The position numbers and the translations under genes are program-made. From the NCBI RefSeq assembly GCF_900156265.1, contig NZ_FTNE01000011.1, forward strand, positions 62,001 to 126,000: a DNA stretch of 64,000 nt, written 5' to 3'. Source of the DNA: Acidiphilium rubrum. GTDB taxonomy: Bacteria > Pseudomonadota > Alphaproteobacteria > Acetobacterales > Acetobacteraceae. Below the pieces are notes generated by a model. It saw nothing but the letters and a program-made list of their open reading frames with translations, was not told where the DNA came from and ran no database searches. Of this stretch, positions 45,436-54,236 are shown in pieces. Numbering within the stretch: the stretch's first letter is position 1; every line of letters starts with the position of its first letter.

Positions 45436-45836
45436 TTAGGTCGACACATACCCGGCTTTGGCCAGGTAATTTTTGCACTCTTGCGCCGTAAACGCGTCCA
45501 GGAGCGACCCGATGCGCTGCCAGGTTGCCTCCTTGGTGCGCTCTGCGGCTTTCTGAGCAAGTGTTTGAGCTTGGTGAAGACTTGCTCGATGGGATTGAGG
45601 TCGGGGCTATAGGGCGGCAAGACCAGGAGCCTGGCACCTTTCGCGCGAATGGCGGTTCCGATGGCGGGTTTTTTGTGGCCGGAAAGTTTGTCCGGCACCA
45701 CAAGGTCGCCCGGCATGAACGTCGGGCAAAGCTCCTGTTCGACACACCAAACCGTCCCGCCGCTGCCCGCTTCGACAGGTGACCAGTTAAAAACGCGCTC
45801 GCGCAAGTCCATCGGTTCGCCGGTTGCCCATGCCAA
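45436..45836 (-). mobile_element. IS630-family transposase remnant
   Basis: Minus-strand frames hold MDLRERVF (element start), then MPGDLVVPDKLSGHKKPAIG with the second catalytic Asp, and LPPYSPDLNPIEQVFTKLKH with the catalytic Glu. A change of frame leads to the normal ending KNYLAKAGYVST at stop 45436. Most of the first half, including the first catalytic Asp, is deleted. The element is of a different subgroup from the remnant at 19019. It sits directly at the 3' border of the glycan operon. Confidence 0.8.
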
Positions 45837-45938
45837 CGAAACCTCCAGGCTCAGGCTGCGGATGTTTTTTTATAGGTCTCATACACGGCGAGGTCCGGCT
45901 TCGGATGGAAGGGGCCCGTCAATTCGTCAGAGGCCGCG

Positions 45939-46919
45939 TCAATTGGAATTACGAGGCGACGTACCGAAACGTCTCGCCTTCCTTGCTCCAAACGCAGCGG
46001 TCAGGCCCGCGATCCGTTGTTTCAACACGCGGAGGGGGGCTGTGATGCGCCAGGAGGTTGAGTTGTGCAGAGCGGCGAGTTGGGTTTGGGCGGCGGTGCC
46101 GTGGGGACCGAAAGTGATGGGCATCGGGTTGAACTTGTGGCCTGGCCTGGGTCGGAGGATCAGGTCGTCGATGCTCTGGTTGCGGACCATGTTGTCGCTG
46201 GTGAAGCGTTCCGGGGTTTCCCAGGTTTTGCCGGATTTGCTGGTGATGTCGAAGCTGGGCCAGAGCGCCTGGGCGAAGATGAGCGGGTTGTAGTTTTGCA
46301 GCACGAGGGCCCAGGCGTTGAATTCCATGAAGATGGTGGGTTGCCATTGGGCGATGGTGTGTGCGGCGCCGGCGAGGACGTTGGGTTCGAAGCCTTCGAC
46401 GTCGATCTTGATCAGGTCGATGCGTTGGCCGGGCAGATGTTCGGCGCAGAAGCCATCGAGTGTAGTGAGGGGGACGGTCTCGGTGGAGACCTGGGCTGTG
46501 GGGTCGGGTGGGGCCCCGGGAATCGTCTGCCGGACGAGGGACCAGGCACCGCGGCTGGTCATGCGGACCGTGCCGCGCGTATCGCCGACGGCGCTGGCGA
46601 TGATGCGGCAGTTGGTGATGTGGTTGGTTGCGAGGTTATGGCGGAGGAAGTCGAGGTTGTCCGGGATGGGTTCGAACGCGATGATTTGGTCATGCGGGCT
46701 GCGGGCGGCCATGACGATGCTGGTGAGGCCGATATTGGCGCCGACATCGAGGATGGTGGCAGGGGTTGGCAGACCGGCGACGAGGGCGATCAGGGGGTTG
46801 TCGGAGTGATCGCTGCCATCAATCGAGTTGAGATAGATGGCGTGGTCGCCGATCAGGCGCAGGGTCCGGCCGTGCAGGGTGAAAATGGCTGACTGGGGTT
46901 CCATGCGGGTCTGGTTCAA
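45939..46919 (-). CDS. FkbM-family methyltransferase
   Basis: A 326-residue SAM-dependent methyltransferase. The SAM-binding motif ILDVGANIGLTSIVMAA is near residue 57, followed by IIAFEPIPDNLDFLRHNL and IDLIKIDVEGFEPNVLAGA near 170, the FkbM hallmark. Residues about 280-300 (LHNSTSWRITAPLRVLKQ) match a tail often found on glycan-modifying enzymes. The start overlaps the sulfotransferase stop by four bases. O-methylation of a sugar in a surface glycan is the likely job. It is the last gene of the glycan operon. Confidence 0.87.
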   Translation of the reverse strand: MNQTRMEPQSAIFTLHGRTLRLIGDHAIYLNSIDGSDHSDNPLIALVAGLPTPATILDVGANIGLTSIVMAARSPHDQIIAFEPIPDNLDFLRHNLATNHITNCRIIASAVGDTRGTVRMTSRGAWSLVRQTIPGAPPDPTAQVSTETVPLTTLDGFCAEHLPGQRIDLIKIDVEGFEPNVLAGAAHTIAQWQPTIFMEFNAWALVLQNYNPLIFAQALWPSFDITSKSGKTWETPERFTSDNMVRNQSIDDLILRPRPGHKFNPMPITFGPHGTAAQTQLAALHNSTSWRITAPLRVLKQRIAGLTAAFGARKARRFGTSPRNSN

Positions 46920-47590
46920 CGGTTGGGTTGATAATCGGCGAAGGCTTGCCTGATTCGGGCGGCCTGATCGGGGGGCAGGCGCTGTTCGGCGGCGACGGAG
47001 GTGAGGGAGGAGACGTGTTTGCGGTGGAAGAAGGTCGTCTGGTCGTAGTAGCTGTAGCCAAGGTCCTGAACGCCGGGGGCGGTGCGGTCGAGGTGGTCGG
47101 CCATGGCTTTGACGGCGTGCTTGGCGTGGCGCCGGGCGATGGTGCGGGCTTCGCGCCAGCCGACATCGGGTGAGAGGAAGCGCCCGATGGTGTGGGCGGC
47201 GCGGATCGGGTGGCGATCGAGGAAATCATAATCGAGGGTCAGGGCGACGTCGCGGATTTTTTCATACAGGGCCAGCCAGGCCTTGATCAGGATGATCGAA
47301 TCGGCCTCGGGGAGGCCAAAGGTTTCCATGAAGGAGGCGACCGCGTCTTCCGGGCGGCGGATGGTGCAGATGACGCGGATGGCGCCGGTGCGGGCAAGGT
47401 TGATGCCGAGTTCGTCCATGTCGTGCGATTTCAACAGCAAATGATCGCAGGGTCCGGCGGCGGCGAGTTCGGCCGGGATGTCGAATGCGGCCTGTTGGTG
47501 GAGTTTGCCGCGTTTGGTCAGCACGTCGCGCGCGATGTTGAAGGCGAAGGTGGAGCCGCTGCGCTGCATGCCCGCGAGAAAGACGATCAT
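46916..47590 (-). CDS. Sulfotransferase-like P-loop protein
   Basis: A 224-residue protein beginning with the 5'-phosphosulphate (PAPS) loop FLAGMQRSGSTFAFNIARD. A 3'-phosphate-binding candidate RRPEDAVASF lies near residue 95. ATG 47590 puts the P-loop at the very N terminus as in relatives; an ATG at 47650 would add 20 Pro-rich residues overlapping the previous gene. Sequence similarity to sulfotransferases is limited to these motifs. It lies between two methyltransferase-bearing genes, so sulfation of a surface glycan is inferred. Confidence 0.75.
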   Translation of the reverse strand: MIVFLAGMQRSGSTFAFNIARDVLTKRGKLHQQAAFDIPAELAAAGPCDHLLLKSHDMDELGINLARTGAIRVICTIRRPEDAVASFMETFGLPEADSIILIKAWLALYEKIRDVALTLDYDFLDRHPIRAAHTIGRFLSPDVGWREARTIARRHAKHAVKAMADHLDRTAPGVQDLGYSYYDQTTFFHRKHVSSLTSVAAEQRLPPDQAARIRQAFADYQPNR

Positions 47591-47624
47591 GGGCGACGGG
47601 ACCGGATGCGGGCTTGCCGGGGCA

Positions 47625-50600
47625 TCAGCGATTGGCGAGCGGGGTTGCAAAGATGTCGATGTGGTCGATGCCGGAGCGCTGATACGCCTCCATGATGCGC
47701 GACCAGTCCTGGCCCGCGGCGCTCAATGAGCCGTCCGGTTGGATCACGGCGACTTCGTAGTCCTGGCTTGCGAACCAGCGCAGATAGTCTTCGCCAGAGA
47801 CACCCGAGATGCCTGGTATGAGGTCGGGGGCGAATTCGCTGATGATGGCGGGACGGTGGCGGCGGATGATTTGTTCGCAGCCTTGCATGGCGGGGTATTC
47901 GGCGCCGTCGACGTCGATCTTGATCAGGTCGATCCGACGATCGGCGGGGATGACGCTGTCGAGGGCGAGGCAAGGCACGATGCGTGCGGTGAGCAGGGCG
48001 CCGATATCGTCCGGCACGCCGGAGGTGGTCCCGGTGGAGTGCGAGGTGTGAAGCGAGAGGATGCCGGTTTTCGAACCGGCGGCAGCGTGGACCAGCGTGA
48101 TCTGCGCGAAATCGTTCAGGCGGCGGCTGGCTTCCAGCAGGCGCGCGTTCTGCTGGTTGGGTTCGACCGCGAACACATGGCCGGTGGGGCCGACGATGGC
48201 GGCGGAGAGCATAGAGAAATAGCCGATATTGGCGCCGATATCGAGCACGCCCATGCCGGGACGCAGCGTCCGACGGAAGATGGCGCTGACTTCGGGTTCA
48301 TAGACCGATTCGCGCACGACCTTGCCGATCGCATCGTCCGTGACGTCCGAGACGATGCGGAAATCGGGCAGGTCGGTGATGACGATGTCGGACGAGATGT
48401 CCTGGCTCATCAGCCCGCGCCGGGCGAATTCGAGACTGTTGACATAGCTGGCGACGACGCCCTGGAGGTTGCCGCCGATGTGCGCGGAATGGCCTCGCCA
48501 TTCCTCGATATTCGGTGAGCGGCCGAGCAGCAGACGGAAGCAGGCCATGATGTCGGCTTTGGTGGCCAGCGGCAGGTGGGGCTCCAACCAGGGGTCGCGG
48601 GCGCGTTCGGTCCGCAGGCGTGTGGGCGACGCATGGCGCCGGGCTGGTTCCTCGGGCGTGGCTTCGGGCAGGGGGGCGGGGGCGGTGGGCAGGACATCGG
48701 CGGCGGCGGCGAGGCCGGCGAGCATGCCGTGGGTCCGCTGGGCGACGGCGTTCCAGGAGCGATCGGCGAGCCAGACCTCGGCGGCTGTGCGCAGGGCGAC
48801 GCGCGCGGGCGGGTCGGCGAGGTGGCTGATAATGGCCTCTGCGATGGCGGCCGGGGTTTCATCGGCCGTGCGGGCGACGGCGCGGCCGGCCTCGTCGAAG
48901 ATCGGGAACGGCGTGACGATCGTGGGCGTGAGGCTGGCGAGGCAGTTGCGCAGGGCGGCGCTGGAGGCTTCCGGAGTGCGGCGGTAGGGCAGCACGAGCA
49001 GGTCGCAGCCCGCGAGCAGCGCCATCGATTCGTCATGGGTGAGGTAGTCGGTGGTCCACTCGATCGCGTCGGTGACGCCGAGTTCGGCGGCGAGCGCGGT
49101 GCAGGTGCGGTGTTCGGCGCGGGATTCCTCGGCCGGGAAAAGAGCGTTGACCAGGCGGAGTTTGGCGTGCGGCCAGGCGGCGCGGATGTCGGGCAGGGCG
49201 GCGATGAGGCTGCCGATGCCTTTCGAGGGCAGCAGGAACCCGTAGCAGCCGATGATCGGGGCGTCGCGGGCGGGATTTAACGGTGCAGGTGCGGATGTCG
49301 CGTTGAACGGCGCAGGAGCGGATGTCGCGTTAAACGGCGCAGGAGCGGATGTCCCGCTGAACGGCGCAGGTGCGCCGTGTGCTATGAGAACCACGGTATC
49401 GGACAGGCCGCGGGTGGCAAGGAAATCGACGTCGGCCACTGTGTGCACGACGATGCGGGTGGCGTTCTGCAGGGCGTCGAGCACGATCACCTGATCCGGT
49501 GGGGGGAGTTCGAGCAGATGGGCGGTGGTGTGGAGCGTGACGGCGACGACGCGACCGGCGAGGCGGGCGTCATTCAGCAATTGCGCGAGGCCGAGCCAAT
49601 GGATCAGGCCGGGTTGATGCTGGATCATCAGCACGTCCGGATCGGCGCGGCTGACCGCGGCGGCGAGGTCGCCGATGGTCGTCAGGCCGCCTTGCGTCCA
49701 GGCAGGGGCGACAGGGACGCGGTGGGCGCCGATCCGTTCGGTGCGTTCATGCGTGCGGTGATCGGTCAGGATGCTCAGATGATCGTGCGGGGCGATGTGG
49801 GCGGCGAGGGCCGTGACCAGGTAGCGGGTGTATTCGGCCACACCGCAGCGGACATCCCATGAGCTGATGACGGCGAAGCGGCGCGGCGGCGGCGGCGGGG
49901 TGAGCAGGAGATCGATCGTGGTATCGATGAGGCGGCGCGTCCAGGCGCTGCGGTCGAGCCGGTGCATCACGCCGGTGCGGGCGCGTTGCGCGCGGGCGGT
50001 GGTAGCGGTGCTGGCGGTGGCGGCATCGGTGAAGACTTCGTGCAGGGCGCGCACCAGTGCCTGCGTGTCGGGCGCGAGCCAGAGGGATTGAGCAGCGGCA
50101 AGATGGCTGGCCGAGGGTTCGCGCCGTGCGGGGAGGACAATGGCGTCGTCCTCGGTGATGAAATCGGCGTGGCCGCCGGCACCGGTGACAATCAAAGGCA
50201 GCCCGGCGGCCATGGCTTCGGCGGCAGGCAGGTTGAAGCCTTCGCCGCGGGTGGGCAGCACCATGACATCGGCCGTGCGGTACAGGTCGAGCAGGTCCGC
50301 TTCGGGGATGTCATGATCGATCAGCACGATTTCGGGCAGATCGGGATGGTTGGCCTGCAGGCGCGCGATCTGCGCGGCGGTGTCGTTATGCGGGTTGGGG
50401 AAAGTCTTGATGACCAGACGCGGCCGCAGCGATTGGTCCGCCGCGCCGGCGACGGAGGGTGGGAACGCGGCGGCGAAGGCGGCCAGCAGCAGGTCGACGC
50501 CTTTACGGGGGAAGGTCGATGAGACGTGAAGGATGGTGAAAATGCCCGCGGTGACCGGTGACGTGGTGCGCGCGGCGGCGAGGGCTGCGAATTGGTCGAG

Positions 50601-52169
50601 CGGCGGCGCGTAGCCGACCACGCGCACTGGAATCGTGACGCCGGAATCGATCAAGGCCCGCGCTACGAACTGAGATGGGGCGAACACGGCGCGAAACGAG
50701 CGGTTGAGCTGTTCGACCATGGGCAGGGGGATGACGGATTCTTCCCAGAAGAAGAACGCGATGGCGAGGTCGGCCGCATGGTCGGGCACGTGGAGCGGGT
50801 AGTGCTGGCTGATCACCACCATCGGAGCGGTGGGCGGCGGATTGGCGGTGACCAGGGCGTGCAGGGCGGCGTGGTCGGCCTCGGGCACGTCGTCGAGCCG
50901 ATCGGTCGGCTGCTGTTCGACCGGTTGCAGGCGGATGCGCCCGGGCAGGGCCTCGTCGAGGGCGAGGGCGAGCGTGCGGTTGACGGCGGCGAGGCTGTAG
51001 GTGCCGTTGACGTGGCCGGCGACCGTCATTGCAAGGTTGGCGGCAAGGGCGGTACGGGCGGCGGCGTCGTGCGGCGGCATCGCGCCGCCGCGCAGCAGCG
51101 CGGCGAGCAGCCCCGGCACGTGGCGCGACAAGCGGAAGCGGTCGAGATTGCCGTATTGCGCAGCGATGATCGGCTTGCGGCGCGCGTTGGTGGTCAGGTC
51201 CAGCATGGCGGTGGCTGCGGCGGCGGGATCGGCGGTGGCGAGCAGGGTGCCAGTGCCGGCCATGGTGTAGGGTACAGCACCGGTGCCATAGGCGATGACC
51301 GGAATCCCGTGGGCCATAGCCTCGATCAGCGGCACGCCGAAGCCTTCGTGGCGGCTGAGCGAGACGTAGAGATCGGCCCGGTGATACCAGTTGCTCAGCT
51401 CGGCGTCGGAGACCTGACCGGTAACGGTCACGACGCCGCGCAGGCCGAGTTCGCCGACCCGGCGATACAGGGCCGCTACGTACCCGTCACTGCCGCCTTC
51501 GGCCCGGCCGACCAGGACCAGGCGGCAGGGGCGCGCGAATTGCGCGCGGAATGCGGCGAAGGCTTCGACGAGGTCGATCTGTGCCTTGCTCTCGACGATG
51601 CGGCCGACGAACAGGATCGTGAAAGCTTGGTCCGGCTCGCGTTGAAACGGCACCGCGGCGCTGGCGCGCAACGTATCGATATCGAACAGCAGAGGACAGA
51701 CGGTGACCGCGTTGTAGCCATGGCGACGCAGTTCGATCGCGTTGAACGGACTGACCGCGAGGGCGGCGACCGTGCGGTCACGCCAGAAATCGAGCTGCGC
51801 GCGGCCGAGATCGGCAAAGCGGGCGAGGCCGGGCATGCCGGTGAGCAGGTCGGCCGGGGTGATGTTGTGATACATCAGGATCTTCGGCGCGGGCAGGGCG
51901 GCAAGCTGCGCGGCCCGATCATGGCCGAGCGAATGCAGGACAATCAGGATGTAATCGTCGTGCACCGGCAGGTCTTCGAGGCGGAAAAACTGCTCGTCCA
52001 GCCGTTCGTCGGGGTGTTCGATAAAAATGTCGCTGCGGTAGCCGAGGCCGCGCAGGATGTCGCGGGTCAGCAGCATCGAGTTGGTGATGGCATCGCCGAA
52101 GGCGACACCGGGGTGGAACTGGTGAACCGCGCGGCGCAGCGGCGCCGGTTGCGTCACGGGTTCGCTCAC
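47625..52169 (-). CDS. Multi-domain protein: three glycosyltransferase modules, DUF4214-like linker and FkbM methyltransferase
   Basis: A 1514-residue protein. Module 1 (about 1-370) is a GT4-type glycosyltransferase with LFVGRIVESKAQIDLVEAF and SRHEGFGVPLIEAMAHG. Module 2 (about 440-740) has STFPRKGVDLLL and TRGEGFNLPAAEAMAAG. Module 3 (about 765-1160) has SSWDVRCGVAEYTRYLV and a degenerate acceptor motif. A 27-nt-encoded repeat lies inside module 3 (residues about 928-963). Residues about 1205-1255 resemble a DUF4214 domain (CFRLLLGRSPNIEEWRGH). The C-terminal part (about 1300-1500) is an FkbM methyltransferase with VLDIGANIGYFSMLSAA and IDLIKIDVDGAEYPAM. It would build and methylate a chain of sugars in one polypeptide. 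The ATG at 52169 overlaps the upstream gene's stop. Confidence 0.88.
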   Translation of the reverse strand: MSEPVTQPAPLRRAVHQFHPGVAFGDAITNSMLLTRDILRGLGYRSDIFIEHPDERLDEQFFRLEDLPVHDDYILIVLHSLGHDRAAQLAALPAPKILMYHNITPADLLTGMPGLARFADLGRAQLDFWRDRTVAALAVSPFNAIELRRHGYNAVTVCPLLFDIDTLRASAAVPFQREPDQAFTILFVGRIVESKAQIDLVEAFAAFRAQFARPCRLVLVGRAEGGSDGYVAALYRRVGELGLRGVVTVTGQVSDAELSNWYHRADLYVSLSRHEGFGVPLIEAMAHGIPVIAYGTGAVPYTMAGTGTLLATADPAAAATAMLDLTTNARRKPIIAAQYGNLDRFRLSRHVPGLLAALLRGGAMPPHDAAARTALAANLAMTVAGHVNGTYSLAAVNRTLALALDEALPGRIRLQPVEQQPTDRLDDVPEADHAALHALVTANPPPTAPMVVISQHYPLHVPDHAADLAIAFFFWEESVIPLPMVEQLNRSFRAVFAPSQFVARALIDSGVTIPVRVVGYAPPLDQFAALAAARTTSPVTAGIFTILHVSSTFPRKGVDLLLAAFAAAFPPSVAGAADQSLRPRLVIKTFPNPHNDTAAQIARLQANHPDLPEIVLIDHDIPEADLLDLYRTADVMVLPTRGEGFNLPAAEAMAAGLPLIVTGAGGHADFITEDDAIVLPARREPSASHLAAAQSLWLAPDTQALVRALHEVFTDAATASTATTARAQRARTGVMHRLDRSAWTRRLIDTTIDLLLTPPPPPRRFAVISSWDVRCGVAEYTRYLVTALAAHIAPHDHLSILTDHRTHERTERIGAHRVPVAPAWTQGGLTTIGDLAAAVSRADPDVLMIQHQPGLIHWLGLAQLLNDARLAGRVVAVTLHTTAHLLELPPPDQVIVLDALQNATRIVVHTVADVDFLATRGLSDTVVLIAHGAPAPFSGTSAPAPFNATSAPAPFNATSAPAPLNPARDAPIIGCYGFLLPSKGIGSLIAALPDIRAAWPHAKLRLVNALFPAEESRAEHRTCTALAAELGVTDAIEWTTDYLTHDESMALLAGCDLLVLPYRRTPEASSAALRNCLASLTPTIVTPFPIFDEAGRAVARTADETPAAIAEAIISHLADPPARVALRTAAEVWLADRSWNAVAQRTHGMLAGLAAAADVLPTAPAPLPEATPEEPARRHASPTRLRTERARDPWLEPHLPLATKADIMACFRLLLGRSPNIEEWRGHSAHIGGNLQGVVASYVNSLEFARRGLMSQDISSDIVITDLPDFRIVSDVTDDAIGKVVRESVYEPEVSAIFRRTLRPGMGVLDIGANIGYFSMLSAAIVGPTGHVFAVEPNQQNARLLEASRRLNDFAQITLVHAAAGSKTGILSLHTSHSTGTTSGVPDDIGALLTARIVPCLALDSVIPADRRIDLIKIDVDGAEYPAMQGCEQIIRRHRPAIISEFAPDLIPGISGVSGEDYLRWFASQDYEVAVIQPDGSLSAAGQDWSRIMEAYQRSGIDHIDIFATPLANR
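49279..49386 (-). repeat. In-frame 27-nt tandem repeat, four units
   Basis: Units begin at 49279, 49306, 49333 and 49360, each opening AACGG(C/T)GCAGG on the plus strand; the last is incomplete. They encode a repeated APAPFNATS-like nonapeptide within the third glycosyltransferase module. Copies differ by a few bases. It is coding, not CRISPR. Confidence 0.85.
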
Positions 52170-53290
52170 GGGGCGTGCCCCGGCGGCGTGGCTACGGGGG
52201 CGCGTCCGGTGAGGCGGCGCAGGATGCGCGCGAGCGGCAAAACCGGCTTCAGGGCGCGTGGCCCGTCATCCCAGCGCAAGGTGAGCGAAAGGCGGTCGAG
52301 CGTGGTCTTGTAGGGCGTCAAATTCGTGATCTGGGCGCGCAGGTCAGCCTCCTGGTGCTCCATCATCTTGAGATGACGTTCCAGCAATTGCACCCAGTCT
52401 TCGCGCACTTTTACACCATGCTGGCTATTTTCCAGCGCGTGCTGGGTTTCGATGAGCAAGTGTTGCAGTGCGTCGTGCGTGGCTTCAAGCTCGGCGCTGC
52501 GGGCTTCGGCGGTCGACTGCATGGTGCGCAAATGCAGCATTTCGCGTTCGAGCAGCGCAATTTCGTTGGCCTGTTCGGCGATCGTGCGGGCGGCGTCCGC
52601 GGCGGCTGGATCGTGGATTTTGAACAGGTCGAAACTGTTGGGCGGCAGGCGGAAATGCGGTGCGAGTGCGGCGTGGCGTTCCTGGGCGACGTAAAAACGG
52701 TTCAGCCCGTCGAACCAGACGAACACATAGCCGGCTTCGAGCACCGTCGGCTCCCAGGTGGCGTTTTCGATGGTGCTGAGGGGTTCGGTGGCTTCGAGCA
52801 GCATGACCCATGGTCGGAACCGCTTGAAATCGGCGCCGGCGAGCACCTCGGCTTCGGCGCCTTCGACGTCGATTTTCAGAAAGTGTATATCGCCGGTCGC
52901 GTAGGTTTCGCAGATCTCTGCCAAGGTCATCACGCGAACCGGTCGGGCGGTGACGCGAAACCCGTCGCGCCGGTGGGTCGCGGCGATGTCGGCGTGCAAA
53001 GTGGAGAGCCCGGTGTCGACGACTTCGTGGAAAACCCGGCTGCCGGGGGCTTCGGCCAGCGCGACCTCGAGGTTGACATCCTCGGGCCGAGCGTCGTGCA
53101 GGCGGCCGAAATAGTGCTGGCTCGGCTCGATGTTCACGCCGCGCCACCCGGCGTCGTAAAAGGCCTTGGTGACGCTCATTTCGACCGGATCAGCCGCCCC
53201 GACATCGATGTAGACACCGTGCTCGATCTGGCCCAGGGCGCGCCACAGCATGACGTCTTCGAAGTTCTGAGCGTAGGAAATGAGGGGCAT
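52166..53290 (-). CDS. FkbM-family methyltransferase with coiled-coil tail
   Basis: A 374-residue protein. Residues about 1-225 form an FkbM methyltransferase (SYAQNFEDVMLWRAL, YIDVGAADPVEMSVT, IHFLKIDVEGAEAEVLAG). Residues about 230-340 are a heptad-like coiled coil rich in Glu, Leu and His (EREMLHLRTMQSTAEARS and following). The end is basic. Its stop overlaps the start of the 1514-residue protein. It is the first gene of the glycan operon. The coiled coil may tie the methyltransferase to the glycosyltransferase or to a chain-length control step; that is inference. Confidence 0.87.
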   Translation of the reverse strand: MPLISYAQNFEDVMLWRALGQIEHGVYIDVGAADPVEMSVTKAFYDAGWRGVNIEPSQHYFGRLHDARPEDVNLEVALAEAPGSRVFHEVVDTGLSTLHADIAATHRRDGFRVTARPVRVMTLAEICETYATGDIHFLKIDVEGAEAEVLAGADFKRFRPWVMLLEATEPLSTIENATWEPTVLEAGYVFVWFDGLNRFYVAQERHAALAPHFRLPPNSFDLFKIHDPAAADAARTIAEQANEIALLEREMLHLRTMQSTAEARSAELEATHDALQHLLIETQHALENSQHGVKVREDWVQLLERHLKMMEHQEADLRAQITNLTPYKTTLDRLSLTLRWDDGPRALKPVLPLARILRRLTGRAPVATPPGHAP

Positions 53291-53358
53291 CGGCGTCCTG
53301 GATCAGTTTTTTAGATGATAGAGCATGGTGCGGGGGAAACTCAAACGACAGCGTTCAA

Positions 53359-54168
53359 CTAGCGGTAGAGGCGGATGATGAAGGTGGCGAGGGCAAGGGC
53401 GGGACCAAACGGGATGGCCGCACCCGGCGGCCATACGGTGATGGAACGGGCGGCCGGGCTGCGGGCAGCGATGGCAACGGCGAGGCCGAGCAACCCGGCG
53501 GCCAGGATCAGGTCGGGCAGCGCGGCGAGGCCCACCCAGGCGCCGGCGGCAGCCAGCAGCTTGGCATCGCCGGCGCCGAGCCCTTCGCGGCCGCGAAGCA
53601 CGCGGTACGTCAGGGCGATCGCGCGAAAGCCCAGGTACCCCGCGATGGCACCGAGCGCGTGGGCGGTGAGCGCGGCCGGCGTGAGCCACCAGGTAACGCA
53701 AAGGCCGGCGATGATCAGTGGCAGAGTGAGGACATCGGGCAGGATCAGGTGTTCGGCATCGATCCAGGCCAAAGCCAACAGGGTCCAGCCCAGGCCACAG
53801 GCGGTCCAGAGTTCCGACGGGGTGCGCGTGGCGCTGATCGCCCACAGCGTGATGGCGACGGCGGCGAGTTCAATCGCGAGGTGGAACCGCGCGATCGGCC
53901 CGCCGCAGGTGCGGCACCGGCCGCGCAGCAGCGCTATGCTGATCAGGGGAATAAGGTCGCGCGGAGCAAGCGTCTGGTTGCAATGGTCGCAGGCCGATCG
54001 GGCCATGCCGACCGGGCGGCCGGCAGGCAGGCGGCGGACCATGACGCCTGCGACACTGCCGGCAAAGGGCGCGACCAGGAGAGGGGGCAGCCAGAAAACC
54101 AGTCGATACTCCTGTTCGCCTCGCCCGATCGGCAGTTGGTGAAGGGTTTTGAAACGGCACGGCTGCAT
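53359..54168 (-). CDS. gspO: Type IV prepilin / type II secretion prepilin peptidase
   Basis: A 269-residue inner-membrane aspartyl protease of the A24 family that cleaves and N-methylates pseudopilins. Two CxxC pairs (DHCNQTL-type, here CDHCNQ and CRTCGG) lie in the cytoplasmic N-terminal loop. The catalytic aspartates are in DAEHLILPD and GAGDAKLLAA. About seven membrane helices follow. It is divergent from gspE with 68 bases between, and convergent with nothing. The exact start is uncertain within the first 20 residues. Confidence 0.88.
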   Translation of the reverse strand: MQPCRFKTLHQLPIGRGEQEYRLVFWLPPLLVAPFAGSVAGVMVRRLPAGRPVGMARSACDHCNQTLAPRDLIPLISIALLRGRCRTCGGPIARFHLAIELAAVAITLWAISATRTPSELWTACGLGWTLLALAWIDAEHLILPDVLTLPLIIAGLCVTWWLTPAALTAHALGAIAGYLGFRAIALTYRVLRGREGLGAGDAKLLAAAGAWVGLAALPDLILAAGLLGLAVAIAARSPAARSITVWPPGAAIPFGPALALATFIIRLYR

Positions 54169-54236
54169 CTATAAGGATAACGGGACGGTACAAGAGTTGG
54201 ATGCAGCGACTGGTCGTTTAGGAGCAGCCGAGACAA

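Noticed and set aside
49279-49386. Possible CRISPR array
   Set aside because: Units are directly contiguous with no spacers, and they are in frame inside a coding sequence.
50592-52313. 573-codon plus-strand open frame opposite the large glycosyltransferase gene
   Set aside because: It is antisense to a gene with clear domain motifs; the frame stays open because of high GC at third positions. It shows no motif of its own.
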